From NCBI GenBank assembly GCA_963923025.1, contig CAWUKV010000196.1:1-10388 (forward strand): a stretch of DNA of 10,388 nucleotides. Reading direction: 5' to 3'. This DNA comes from CAWUKV01 sp963923025 (lineage in GTDB: Bacteria > Cyanobacteriota > Cyanobacteriia > Phormidesmidales > Phormidesmidaceae). Each line of letters begins with the position of its first letter. The first letter of the stretch is position 1. The position numbers and the translations under genes are program-made. Shown piece by piece: positions 1 to 7,242 of the stretch. The notes under the pieces were generated by a model that saw only the letters and a program-made list of their open reading frames with translations, ran no database searches and was not told the DNA's origin.

Positions 1-6
1 TATGCC

Positions 7-21
7 GTCCCAGGAAGGGAC
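7..21. other. Short hairpin beyond the stop of the small secreted protein gene
   Basis: GTCCC and GGGAC form a perfect 5-bp stem around a 5-base loop, 9 bases past the stop of the minus-strand gene at 31-450. On the minus strand the T-rich stretch lies before the hairpin, not after it, so this is not a standard intrinsic terminator for that gene. Read on the plus strand the hairpin is followed by an A-run, which is also not a terminator signature. It may be a weak transcript-end structure or chance. Confidence 0.2.
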
Positions 22-30
22 ATAAAAAGA

Positions 31-450
31 CTACATTACGTCTCTTTCGTTGTCGCCAAAGTTCTCGATGCCGGTAGGATCTTCAGGCGTCTCTGCACCG
101 TAGTCGTCGTTCATGTCGCTTTCTTCACCGGCAGGCGTGTCCGCATTTTCAGGCAGAACGATTTCACCTTGGTTGTCGCCGAAATTCTCTACGCTACTAG
201 CGTCTTCGGGCGTCTCTGCACCGTAGTCACCGCCTTCAGCTTCGAACTCAGGCGTCTCAGCGTTCTCAGGTAGCGTGATTTCGCCTGCGTTGTCGCCGTA
301 GTTCTCAATGGATACGCCATCGGGGGTTTCAGTCCCGTAGTCGCCTTCGATGCCCTGCTGGGCAGCAGCAGGGGCAGAAAAGCCAACTAGTAGAGTACCG
401 CATACCGCAAGAGGACCAGCGCTTTTTGCAAACAGATTATCGATAGCCAT
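31..450 (-). CDS. Small secreted acidic protein with three internal repeats, function unknown
   Basis: I do not recognise this 139-residue protein. Residues 1-30 look like a signal peptide: a lysine at position 9, a hydrophobic stretch (about 13-25) and an APAAA-QQ end fitting signal peptidase I cleavage near residue 30. The mature part is built from three units starting at D37, D75 and D116. Each carries DYG(T/A)ETP(D/E), then I/V-EN(Y/F)GDN, and the first two continue with GEI-LPENA-TP. The third unit ends early at the C-terminus. The mature chain is strongly acidic, with many Asp and Glu, few basic residues and no cysteine. This suggests a periplasmic or extracellular, perhaps disordered or cation-binding, protein; that role is inference. 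The repeat also shows in DNA: an identical 20-bp block lies at 86-105 and 209-228. I see no clear Shine-Dalgarno before the ATG. The signal peptide together with the repeat conservation makes a real gene likely. Confidence 0.75.
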   Translation of the reverse strand: MAIDNLFAKSAGPLAVCGTLLVGFSAPAAAQQGIEGDYGTETPDGVSIENYGDNAGEITLPENAETPEFEAEGGDYGAETPEDASSVENFGDNQGEIVLPENADTPAGEESDMNDDYGAETPEDPTGIENFGDNERDVM

Positions 451-773
451 GTATGTGTTTTGGATCTCGTAACAACATCCTCAATGTAAGCAATGGTCGA
501 TGAGAACTACTCTTCACGTTGTTAGAGATTACGCTGCGACTCTTGATAGAGAAACGAACTTAGCCACGATTAAAGATATTCCATCCAAAGCATCACAGGC
601 TGTTGCGCTAAGTGTGTTGCACCTGCGTGGGAATCCAGCAAGAAACCAAGGTCAAACGCTGATGTCGTCTAGCTTACATTAGGCCAAAAACCGACCTAAC
701 ATCGACGCTGTGCTGTTCTATCGCAGGTTAGACGTAGCCGCCGCTATCTCGGAAAAGAGTTGAGGAAACTGGT
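451..773. other. Intergenic stretch without a convincing gene
   Basis: This 323-bp stretch separates two minus-strand genes. It should contain the promoter of the small secreted protein near its left end, but I could not find a good -35/-10 pair. A 60-codon open frame on the plus strand (500-682) has no Shine-Dalgarno, no recognisable motif and unremarkable composition, and I do not call it a gene. The right part holds the candidate transcript end for the aminopeptidase gene, listed separately. Confidence 0.5.
686..731 (-). terminator. Weak candidate intrinsic terminator after pepA
   Basis: Reading the minus strand beyond the pepA stop, CTAAC (731-727) can pair with GTTAG (700-696). A few further pairs are possible inside (CGA with TCG). 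Five bases later there is a run of five T (690-686). The order, stem then T-run, is right for an intrinsic terminator of pepA, but the stem is short and the loop long, so confidence is low. Confidence 0.25.
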
Positions 774-2255
774 TTAGGCTTTAGCAGGGTTCGATACCCA
801 CTCCACTAAAAGCCTTACCCCATACCCCGTACCGCCAGGACTGTTGTAGCCGTTCTCTTTATCGGCCCAAACCGGCCCAGCCACGTCAAGGTGAGCCCAA
901 GCTGTTTCTTTGACAAACTGTTTTAGGAACAATGCTGCTGTAATAGAGCCTCCTGCGCGAGGACCCGTGTTTTTCATGTCTGCAGCCCCGGACTTGAGTC
1001 CTTCGAAATACTTGTCCTCCATCGGTAGCTGCCAGAGCTTTTCGCCCGCTGTCTGAGATGCGTGGGTGAGTTCTTTCGCGAGTGCATCATCAGGGCTGAA
1101 CAACCCGCCAATGTCGTCACCTAGCGCCACGATGCAGGCACCTGTGAGGGTGGCTAGGTCCACCATTGCGTCTACGCCTAGCTTGTCGGCAAATACGAGG
1201 GCGTCGGCCAAGGTGAGCCGCCCTTCGGCATCAGTGTTGTTGACTTCGATAGTCTTGCCGTTGGATGCCGTAAGAATATCGCCAGGGTGCATGGCGTGGC
1301 CACTGATCATATTTTCGGTGGCGGCGCTGATGAAATGGACTTCGACGTCGGGGCGGAGCTGGGCAATAGCCTTGGCCGCTCCTAGGGTCGCCGCTGCACC
1401 ACCCATGTCGATTTTCATGGTCTCAATACCGGCACCGCCCACCTTGAGGTTGAGCCCGCCCGAGTCGAAGGTGAGGCCTTTCCCAATGATGGCCAGTTTG
1501 CGGCGCGGCTCACCGTCAGGCTGGTAAGTCAGGTGAATGAACTTGGGCGGTAAATCGGAGGCTTGGGCGACCCCCAGGTAAGCGCCCATGCCTAGACGTT
1601 CACAGTCTTCTTTCTCAAGCACTTCTAGGGTTAGACCATGCTCGCGGGCAATATCGGCGGCAGTCTCTGCTAGCTTGGCCGGCGTCACCACGTTGGGGGG
1701 CGCATTGACCAGTTCGCGAGCAAGAAAGACGCCATCGCAAATCTGCTGGGCTTTGGCGATCGCCGCCGTCTGGTCGGGTAGTTCTAGGAGATGGATCGAC
1801 GTGAGTTCAACCTTGGACTTTTCGGGTTCAGACTTAAATCGCACATCCTGGTGGTGGGCCAGGGCAACCCCTTCGACCAGGGCCTGGGCCGTGTCGGCTG
1901 GGCTGTTATTCCAGGTGGGGAAGCTCAGGCCAAGGGTGGCAACTTTTTCTCGCTTGGCCAACCGGGCGGCGGTGGCTGCGCCTCGGCGGAGCCCTTCGAG
2001 CTGAAACTGGTCGGAGCTACCCAACCCAACAATGGCCAGCTTAGTAATTTGCTCGGTGCCAACCCGGATAGTTGCACTACTGCCAGCTTTACCCGTAAAT
2101 TCTGTTTCATCAATCAGCGTTTGCAGCAGCCCCGAAACTTGATTGTTCAGGTCTGACAGCATGCCCGTGAGCGGTAGCGCCTCTTCGAGTAGGCCAATGA
2201 CTAGACAGTCTCCTGACCAGGTTAGGCAAGATTTTTCTGACGCTACGAAATCCAT
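774..2255 (-). CDS. pepA: Leucyl aminopeptidase, M17 family (PepA-type)
   Basis: This is a cytosolic dinuclear-metal exopeptidase that removes N-terminal residues, with a preference for leucine, from peptides during protein turnover. The 493-residue length is normal for the family. The less conserved N-terminal domain spans roughly residues 1-170 and the catalytic domain 175-485. The M17 signature NTDAEGRL lies at about 340-347. By comparison with E. coli PepA, the metal ligands are K259, D264, D283, D342 and E344, and the catalytic lysine and arginine are K271 and R346; all are present. The segments AIIGKGLTFDSGG and DMGGAAA are also typical. I chose the ATG at 2255 because AAGAG sits about five bases upstream and the divergent slt gene leaves 214 bp for promoters. 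E. coli PepA also binds DNA, but nothing here shows that for this protein. The gene appears monocistronic. Confidence 0.96.
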   Translation of the reverse strand: MDFVASEKSCLTWSGDCLVIGLLEEALPLTGMLSDLNNQVSGLLQTLIDETEFTGKAGSSATIRVGTEQITKLAIVGLGSSDQFQLEGLRRGAATAARLAKREKVATLGLSFPTWNNSPADTAQALVEGVALAHHQDVRFKSEPEKSKVELTSIHLLELPDQTAAIAKAQQICDGVFLARELVNAPPNVVTPAKLAETAADIAREHGLTLEVLEKEDCERLGMGAYLGVAQASDLPPKFIHLTYQPDGEPRRKLAIIGKGLTFDSGGLNLKVGGAGIETMKIDMGGAAATLGAAKAIAQLRPDVEVHFISAATENMISGHAMHPGDILTASNGKTIEVNNTDAEGRLTLADALVFADKLGVDAMVDLATLTGACIVALGDDIGGLFSPDDALAKELTHASQTAGEKLWQLPMEDKYFEGLKSGAADMKNTGPRAGGSITAALFLKQFVKETAWAHLDVAGPVWADKENGYNSPGGTGYGVRLLVEWVSNPAKA

Positions 2256-2302
2256 TGTGCTCTTGATTACGTTAGTTCCCGTCCTAGTATTGCGCTAATT
2301 GG

Positions 2303-2330
2303 AGGATTTTGATCAGCGAGATTTTGTCAA
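2303..2330 (-). promoter_or_regulatory. Possible pepA promoter
   Basis: On the minus strand a perfect TTGACA (2330-2325) is followed 16 bp later by AATCCT (2308-2303), a poor -10 box, about 48 bp before the pepA start. The consensus -35 is the only good part, so this is a candidate only. The 214-bp gap between pepA and slt must hold both divergent promoters. On the plus side TAGAAC at 2423-2428 is a possible -10 for slt with no good -35. Confidence 0.25.
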
Positions 2331-2469
2331 GGATTAGGGGCTTTGGGCTCAGGGATTAACGAACTCAAGAAAATCTTCGCAGATCATTAGGTTAGTGCTA
2401 TCCCACTGCTCCATTTTTTTGCTAGAACATCACCAGCATTGCTTCTATTGGGCTTTCTAGGGTACGCCG

Positions 2470-4647
2470 ATGTGGAATACGATTCAGCGCCGCTGGCCAC
2501 TGCTGATGCTGGCAGGCCTTACGGCTCTTTCTGTGGGAATGGTTGCAGCTGTGCTGCGCTCAACCAACATTTGGCAGCCGTCGGTATCGACTCAGTCCGA
2601 ACGGGTTGAAACGGTCGAAAACGCGCAGTCGGTGGTCCTTCAACTGGCTACTCAACCCGTTGACGTTCGCACCGATGCCTTAAATACTTTTTTAGCAGGG
2701 GATACGGCCCAAGGGTTAGAAGCAGCTCGGGCACGCTATTTGCTGGCCAGTGATTTACTCAGTCAGGGTCAGTCGACCGAGGCTCTGGCCCTGCTGGATG
2801 GCCTAGAGCAGGACTACACCGCGCTTGCCCCCTACGTGCAGCTTAAACGGGGGCAGGCCCAGGCGGAGACGGGGGACACTGCCGCCGCTCAGGCAACATG
2901 GCAAGCCGTCGTTTCGGCTGACCCGTCCCACCCGGCAGCGGCGGTAGCCGGACATGAGTTGGGCAAGGCAAACCCAGATGCCTGGCAGCAGTTGGTAGCA
3001 ACCCAGCCCGACCATCCCCAGGCGGTAGAGAGCGCGATCGCGCTACTGGAGGCCAACCCCGACACGCCCAACCGCAAAGATCTGCTGGCTGCCATTGCCA
3101 CCCACGGTCTGCACCACCCCAACTACGGTACCTACCTCGAACAGCTCGTTCAAAATTACGGCAGTAACCTGACCCCCGAGCAGTGGCAGGCGATTGGGTT
3201 TGGCTACTGGGAAGCGGGAGAATACGACAAGGCGGGTGCCGCCTATGCTAAGGCGTCAGATAGTCCGGTGAACTTGTACCGGGCGGGGCGGGGCCAGCAG
3301 ATTGGCAAGGAGCGGGTGGAGGCGATTGCAGCCTACCGCAGGCTGGCCCAGACGTTTCCAGAATCAAACGAGGCGGCCACGGGTCTGCTGAAGCTGGCTG
3401 ATATGGTGCCCGACCCTGAGGCTCTGAAGACCCTAGACCAGGTGATTGACCAGTTCCCTGACCGGGCGGCAGAGGCGCTACTGGCGCGAGCTGACGTGCT
3501 GGATGATATGGGCAGTCCTGAGTCAGCTCGGCAGGCGAGGCAGTCTATCCTATCTCAGCACAGCGGTTCGGAAACGGCTGCGGAGCTGCGGCTGAGCCGT
3601 GCCAAAGACGCGGCCGAGGCAGGGGATATCGCCACTGCAATGAACTGGGCTCAGCAAATTGTTGACAACAATCCGGATAGTGACCTCAGCGCCGAGGCCA
3701 GCTTTTGGCTAGGCAAATGGCAGCAGCGACAGGGGCAGGCAGAAACGGCTCGTCAGCACTATGAATGGACGCTGAAGCACCACTCCGAGTCCTACTACGC
3801 CTGGCGTTCGGCGGTTTATTTGGGGTGGGACGTGGGGGATTTTAATAGCGTTCGCGATCGCAACCCAGAGGTCGTGCTACCGCCCCGTCGCCAGCAGTTG
3901 CCCGCCGGGTCCGACACCCTACAAGAACTTTACTTACTGGGCCAGGATGCCGATGCCTGGGCGGTATGGCAAACCGAGTTTGACAACCCCCAAGACCCGA
4001 CCGTTGCGGAGCAGTTTACTGACGGCGTGCTGCGGCTGGGGGTTGGCGACAACCTTGACGGCATTTACGAACTTAGCAGTCTGGCCTGGCGCGATGACCC
4101 GACGGACCTAGAGACCTTTGCGCCGCTAAAGGACACGCCGACCTATTGGCAGGGCGTTTACCCGTTTCCCTACAGTCAGCTGATTCAGACCTGGTCACAG
4201 CAGTATCAGCTCAACCCTATGCTGGTTACTGCACTGATTCGTCAGGAATCCCGCTTTGAGGCCCAAATCCAGTCTGTGGTTGGGGCGCGGGGGCTGATGC
4301 AGGTGATGCCTGCCACCGCCGACTGGATCATGGGCCAAACGGGCGAAACGGGGCTAGAGCTGAACGATCCAGAGGACAATGTCAGGCTGGGTACCTGGTA
4401 TCTGGACTACACCCACCGCGAATACGACAATAACTCGCTGTTTGCGGTGGCCAGCTACAACGCCGGACCGGGTAACGTCGCCAGCTGGATTGAGCGCTTT
4501 GGCTTCAGCGACCCGGACGAGTTTGTCGAGCAAATTCCTTTTGGTGAAACGCAAAACTACGTTGAGACCGTCTTTGGGGGCTACTGGAACTATTTACGGC
4601 TATACAACCCTGAGATCTCGAATCAGCTCCGGCAGCTTCAGGGCTAG
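2470..4647 (+). CDS. Membrane-anchored lytic transglycosylase, Slt70-like, with helical-repeat region
   Basis: Lytic transglycosylases cleave the MurNAc-GlcNAc bond of peptidoglycan, leaving 1,6-anhydro ends, in the periplasm. The 725-residue protein starts with two arginines and a hydrophobic segment (about 10-30), a signal anchor or uncleaved signal. Residues about 60-480 are alanine-rich TPR-like helical hairpins, such as ARARYLLASDLLSQGQ and EASFWLGKWQQRQGQ, matching the superhelical part of Slt70. The C-terminal SLT domain (about 565-700) carries ALIRQESRF with catalytic E593, GARGLMQVMPATA (605-617), AVASYNAGPGN (659-669) and the ETQNYV motif (693-698). All family landmarks are present. 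It is somewhat longer than E. coli Slt70. The ATG has AGGG seven bases upstream. The next gene is a rodZ-like gene 150 bp downstream on the same strand, fitting a cell-wall role. The family is certain; exact cleavage mode (endo or exo) cannot be read from the sequence. Confidence 0.95.
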   Translation: MWNTIQRRWPLLMLAGLTALSVGMVAAVLRSTNIWQPSVSTQSERVETVENAQSVVLQLATQPVDVRTDALNTFLAGDTAQGLEAARARYLLASDLLSQGQSTEALALLDGLEQDYTALAPYVQLKRGQAQAETGDTAAAQATWQAVVSADPSHPAAAVAGHELGKANPDAWQQLVATQPDHPQAVESAIALLEANPDTPNRKDLLAAIATHGLHHPNYGTYLEQLVQNYGSNLTPEQWQAIGFGYWEAGEYDKAGAAYAKASDSPVNLYRAGRGQQIGKERVEAIAAYRRLAQTFPESNEAATGLLKLADMVPDPEALKTLDQVIDQFPDRAAEALLARADVLDDMGSPESARQARQSILSQHSGSETAAELRLSRAKDAAEAGDIATAMNWAQQIVDNNPDSDLSAEASFWLGKWQQRQGQAETARQHYEWTLKHHSESYYAWRSAVYLGWDVGDFNSVRDRNPEVVLPPRRQQLPAGSDTLQELYLLGQDADAWAVWQTEFDNPQDPTVAEQFTDGVLRLGVGDNLDGIYELSSLAWRDDPTDLETFAPLKDTPTYWQGVYPFPYSQLIQTWSQQYQLNPMLVTALIRQESRFEAQIQSVVGARGLMQVMPATADWIMGQTGETGLELNDPEDNVRLGTWYLDYTHREYDNNSLFAVASYNAGPGNVASWIERFGFSDPDEFVEQIPFGETQNYVETVFGGYWNYLRLYNPEISNQLRQLQG

Positions 4648-4648
4648 A

Positions 4649-4668
4649 GCCGCTTTGATGCCAGCGGC
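4649..4668 (+). other. Stem-loop directly after slt
   Basis: GCCGCT and AGCGGC form a perfect 6-bp stem around an 8-base loop, starting two bases after the slt stop codon. No T-run follows, so it is not a classical intrinsic terminator. It could stabilise the 3' end or be a weak pause site. Confidence 0.3.
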
Positions 4669-4742
4669 ACGCTAATGCCAAGATTGTGTCAATTTCCCGT
4701 CCGTAGAGGCGAGAGTTCTGGACTTAGCCTAGGAATGTAGAG

Positions 4743-4797
4743 TAAATATAAAACCGTGGATACACCCAACCGGTAGGTCATCTATTAGGCAAGGACC
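4743..4797 (+). promoter_or_regulatory. Possible promoter and ribosome-binding site of the rodZ-like gene
   Basis: An AT-rich stretch at 4743-4754 contains overlapping -10-like hexamers TAAATA (4743-4748) and TATAAA (4747-4752), about 45 bp before the start codon. I see no good -35, which is common for cyanobacterial promoters. AGGCAAGGA (4787-4795) immediately before ATG 4798 is a good Shine-Dalgarno-like sequence and supports that start. Confidence 0.35.
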
Positions 4798-5895
4798 ATG
4801 ACAGGCTACAGCACACTTCAGCAAGACCACCTTAAAAAGATTGGTGCTAACCTCCAGGAAGCTCGGGTGGCCCAATCTAAGACAGTGGACGATATTGCCG
4901 TCCAAACGTACATTCGACCGCAGTTGCTCAACGCCATTGAAGCTGGTCAGGTGGCCGATTTACCCCAGCCCATTTTTGTTCAGGGCTTCATCCGGCGCTA
5001 TGCCGAGGCCTTGGGGCTTGATGGAAAGACCCTGGCGAAGCAGTTTCCGGTCCATTCCATCCCCAATACGCCTCGCCCGCATCCCCAGCCCGCAGCTAAG
5101 CCCTACGGGGCTGATGCAATGGCTAACCCTGTCATCACAGCCCGATCTGCCGCTAAATCCCATCCCTTAAACAACCGGCCTGCGCCAGTCGCTCAGCCCC
5201 CCAAGCCAGTTGCCCAAACCGCTGCTGACGCTTCTATGGCGGCCCAGACGGCCATGCCTGAGACCTCAGCGGCGGTTTCCCCTGCCGCTCGGGTTACGGC
5301 TGAGGATATCCCTATTGGCGATACGCCTCTGTCGGATACTGACTTAGAACGACAAGCCTACGGTGCTGATGGGATCGTCCCCCCAGCGCAGCATCCGATG
5401 GCACGTCCGGTCAATCGGCCGCTCCCTGTGGAGGAACGAGAGACGGGCGGAGGGAATCCGATGCCCTACGTTTTGGCAGGGGTGTTAGCCGTTGGTGTTG
5501 TCGGCGCGATCGCGCTGCTATTTAACATGGGGGGCAGCAACGAAACCCAGCAGGCCGAGGTTGAGCCGGCCCCTGAGGTGGTTGAGCCCGTAGAACCGGC
5601 TCCCGCCCCTGAACCTGAGCCCGAGCCCGAACCAGTATCTCCGTCTGCTGCCAGCGATGCGCCCGTGGCCGTTAGCATCTCCCTGACAGGCGACTCCTGG
5701 ATGTCCATCAACGTCGATGGTACCAACGTCTTTGAAGGCATCATGACCAGCGGCACCGCAGAACTCTACGAGGGGCAAGAGCGGGTCTACATGAACATTG
5801 GCAACGCAGGCGCGGTACAGGTTTCCTACAACGGGGCCGAGCCAGAAGTTGCTGGACCAAGCGGCGCGGTGCGCGAACTCAGCTACACCCCGTAG
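4798..5895 (+). CDS. RodZ-like protein: N-terminal HTH, one transmembrane helix, C-terminal DUF4115 domain
   Basis: RodZ proteins link the MreB cytoskeleton to the periplasmic cell-wall machinery and help set cell shape. Residues about 9-75 form an Xre-type helix-turn-helix (HTH_25): LKKIGANLQEARVAQ, then a TVDDIAVQTYI recognition region and FVQGFIRRYAEALGL. A long proline/alanine-rich cytoplasmic linker follows. One hydrophobic helix (about 223-243) ends at NMGG, then a Pro-Glu repeat (about 250-280) acts as a periplasmic spacer. The C-terminal domain (about 290-363) matches DUF4115, with the landmarks SWMSINVDG, VFEGIMTSG and NIGNAGAVQVSYNG. The domain order is that of RodZ; 365 residues is within the usual range. 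The preceding slt gene fits a wall-related role. Because cyanobacteria can carry more than one HTH_25/DUF4115 protein, I describe it as RodZ-like and leave the symbol blank. Confidence 0.9.
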   Translation: MTGYSTLQQDHLKKIGANLQEARVAQSKTVDDIAVQTYIRPQLLNAIEAGQVADLPQPIFVQGFIRRYAEALGLDGKTLAKQFPVHSIPNTPRPHPQPAAKPYGADAMANPVITARSAAKSHPLNNRPAPVAQPPKPVAQTAADASMAAQTAMPETSAAVSPAARVTAEDIPIGDTPLSDTDLERQAYGADGIVPPAQHPMARPVNRPLPVEERETGGGNPMPYVLAGVLAVGVVGAIALLFNMGGSNETQQAEVEPAPEVVEPVEPAPAPEPEPEPEPVSPSAASDAPVAVSISLTGDSWMSINVDGTNVFEGIMTSGTAELYEGQERVYMNIGNAGAVQVSYNGAEPEVAGPSGAVRELSYTP

Positions 5896-5913
5896 CAGCG
5901 TCTAATCGGCTGC
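5895..5913 (+). other. Stem-loop at the end of the rodZ-like gene
   Basis: GCAGC (5895-5899), which overlaps the last base of the stop codon, can pair with GCTGC (5909-5913) across a 9-base loop. No T-run follows. The same pentamers recur in the tatC leader 50-90 bp further on, so this arm could also pair there. Confidence 0.25.
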
Positions 5914-5944
5914 GATAACCTGCCCCTGCAACTGAGACACCCGG

Positions 5945-5950
5945 TACAAT
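5945..5950 (+). promoter_or_regulatory. Candidate -10 box of tatC
   Basis: TACAAT lies 44 bases before the tatC start codon. The hexamer 17 bp upstream (GCCCCT) does not resemble TTGACA, so this would be a -10-dependent promoter. If used, transcription would begin near 5957 and give a leader of about 37 bases. Confidence 0.35.
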
Positions 5951-5993
5951 AAAGCAGCGGGTTGCTGCCTGTTGATGTTCTACTGCTGCTTTA
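5950..5993 (+). promoter_or_regulatory. Inverted repeat abutting the tatC start codon, with an alternative hairpin
   Basis: TAAAGCAGC (5950-5958) and GCTGCTTTA (5985-5993) are a perfect 9-bp inverted repeat. The right arm ends immediately before the ATG of tatC. Within it, the GCAGC of the left arm (5954-5958) can instead pair with a nearer GCTGC (5964-5968) across a 5-base loop. The two pairings exclude each other. There is no Shine-Dalgarno in this leader. The structure could influence tatC translation; that is inference. Confidence 0.4.
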
Positions 5994-6767
5994 ATGACCA
6001 CCGAACTCAAACCTGCTAACGCCACTACCGACGGCGTAGATTCGGGAGATTACCTGGACGAAGCGCCCAATGACGTTGAGATGTCGCTGTTCGACCATCT
6101 CGAAGAACTGCGCATGCGCATTTTCTATGCGCTGATTGCCGTAGTGGTTGGGGTAATTGCCTGCTTTGCTGGGGTCAACCACATCGTGGAGTGGCTGGAG
6201 GTCCCGGCGCAGGGCGCGAAGTTTTTGCAGCTGTCTCCCGGTGAGTACTTCTTTGTCTCGATCAAGGTGGCGGGCTACAGCGGCATTCTATTAGCCAGTC
6301 CGTTCATCCTCTACCAGATTATTCAGTTTGTGTTGCCTGGTTTGACCCGGCGCGAACGGCGGCTGATTGGACCCATTGTGTTGGGGTCTAGCGTCCTGTT
6401 TTTTGCCGGACTGGCCTTTGCGTACTTTGCCCTGATTCCAGCAGCGCTCAACTTTTTCATTAGCTACGGCGCAGACGTGGTGGAGCAGCTGTGGTCCATC
6501 GACCGCTACTTTGAGTTTGTGCTGCTGCTGCTGTTTAGCACGGGGTTAGCGTTTCAGATTCCCGTCATTCAGCTGCTGCTGGGCTTGCTGGGTATTGTCG
6601 GTTCGGAAATTATGCTCAAGGGCTGGCGCTACGTGTTGTTAGGCGCAGCGGTGCTAGGCGCGGTCCTCACACCTTCAACGGACCCCATCACTCAAAGTTT
6701 GTTGGCCGGTGCCGTGCTGTTTCTGTATTTCGGCGGCATTTTTATGGTGAAGGCGATTGGCCGATAG
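5994..6767 (+). CDS. tatC: Twin-arginine translocase subunit TatC
   Basis: TatC is the multi-spanning receptor of the Tat pathway: it binds twin-arginine signal peptides and, with TatA/TatB-type proteins, exports folded proteins across the plasma or thylakoid membrane. After an acidic N-terminal extension of about 28 residues comes the family motif MSLFDHLEELRMRI (30-43). The hydrophobic segments that follow fit the six-helix TatC fold. F112 and E121, in QFVLPGLTRRERR, align with E. coli F94 and E103, key residues for signal-peptide recognition. LTPSTDP before the last helices is also typical. At 257 residues it is full length. ATG 5994 includes the acidic extension I would expect in cyanobacterial TatC; a shorter start at M30 would keep the core but is less likely. 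No tatA-like gene lies nearby. The next gene overlaps its end, suggesting one transcript. Confidence 0.97.
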   Translation: MTTELKPANATTDGVDSGDYLDEAPNDVEMSLFDHLEELRMRIFYALIAVVVGVIACFAGVNHIVEWLEVPAQGAKFLQLSPGEYFFVSIKVAGYSGILLASPFILYQIIQFVLPGLTRRERRLIGPIVLGSSVLFFAGLAFAYFALIPAALNFFISYGADVVEQLWSIDRYFEFVLLLLFSTGLAFQIPVIQLLLGLLGIVGSEIMLKGWRYVLLGAAVLGAVLTPSTDPITQSLLAGAVLFLYFGGIFMVKAIGR

Positions 6768-7242
6768 CGCTGCTGTGCAATCTCTGTCCCTTCCTACCCT
6801 TTACCAAGGTGACCTAGTCGCTTTCACCACTGCATTTCGCCCGTTGGGGCAGGTGGTTACAGTTGAGGGCCAAAACTGCGAGGTGGCGTTTCGAACTGAC
6901 CACGTTTGGCTTCCTATGACGGCGCTGCTCCCCATCTCGATTCGCAATACCCAAAATTTACGGCTGTTGACCCACCGGCTCGATCCCATTTTGACCGGAC
7001 TGCCTTCTGAAACGTTCCGTTCTGAACTGCTGATGTTTATACAGCGGGGCGATTGGGCGGCTCGGGCCTTTGCCGACTACGCAGCCAAAATTCCGATACC
7101 TATACTCACGATGGCGCTCGAAAACCTGCTATCGGCTTATGAAACTCAGGCATCTGCGCCCTCAATGGCAACGGCTATGGACAAAGTACTAGGACTCAAC
7201 TTCGCGCTCGTAACTGGACAGCGATTACAGGATTATCCCTAG
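6757..7242 (+). CDS. Conserved-looking soluble protein of unknown function, overlapping tatC
   Basis: I do not recognise this 161-residue protein. It has no signal peptide and no membrane helix. The N-terminal half reads like a small beta-rich unit (YQGDLVAFTTAFRPLGQVVTVEGQNCEVAF, in which hydrophobic and polar residues alternate), and the C-terminal half like an alpha-helical unit (from about residue 80: LPSETFRSELLMFIQ and IPILTMALENLLSAYE). I placed the start at TTG 6757, 11 bp inside tatC, where GGTGA six bases upstream may serve as ribosome-binding site. A GTG at 6775, just after the tatC stop, is the alternative and has no clear site. The overlap suggests translational coupling with tatC. 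A link to Tat export would be guilt by association only. Codon use resembles the neighbours, so I think the gene is real. Confidence 0.7.
   Translation: MADSAAVQSLSLPTLYQGDLVAFTTAFRPLGQVVTVEGQNCEVAFRTDHVWLPMTALLPISIRNTQNLRLLTHRLDPILTGLPSETFRSELLMFIQRGDWAARAFADYAAKIPIPILTMALENLLSAYETQASAPSMATAMDKVLGLNFALVTGQRLQDYP

Noticed and set aside
500..682. 60-codon plus-strand open frame
   Set aside because: No ribosome-binding site, no recognisable motif and no neighbouring support. Its length is expected by chance.
1066..2156. Long plus-strand open frames opposite pepA
   Set aside because: They are antisense to an unambiguous M17 peptidase and have low-complexity Ser/Ala-rich translations typical of GC-rich antisense frames.
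5580..5640. Pro-Glu repeat in the RodZ-like protein as a novel element
   Set aside because: Low-complexity Pro/Glu or Pro/Thr spacers between the membrane helix and DUF4115 are normal for this family.
5466..5778. Minus-strand frames with Gly-Ser repeats opposite the rodZ-like gene
   Set aside because: The repeats are the mirror of the Pro-Glu spacer coding sequence on the other strand.
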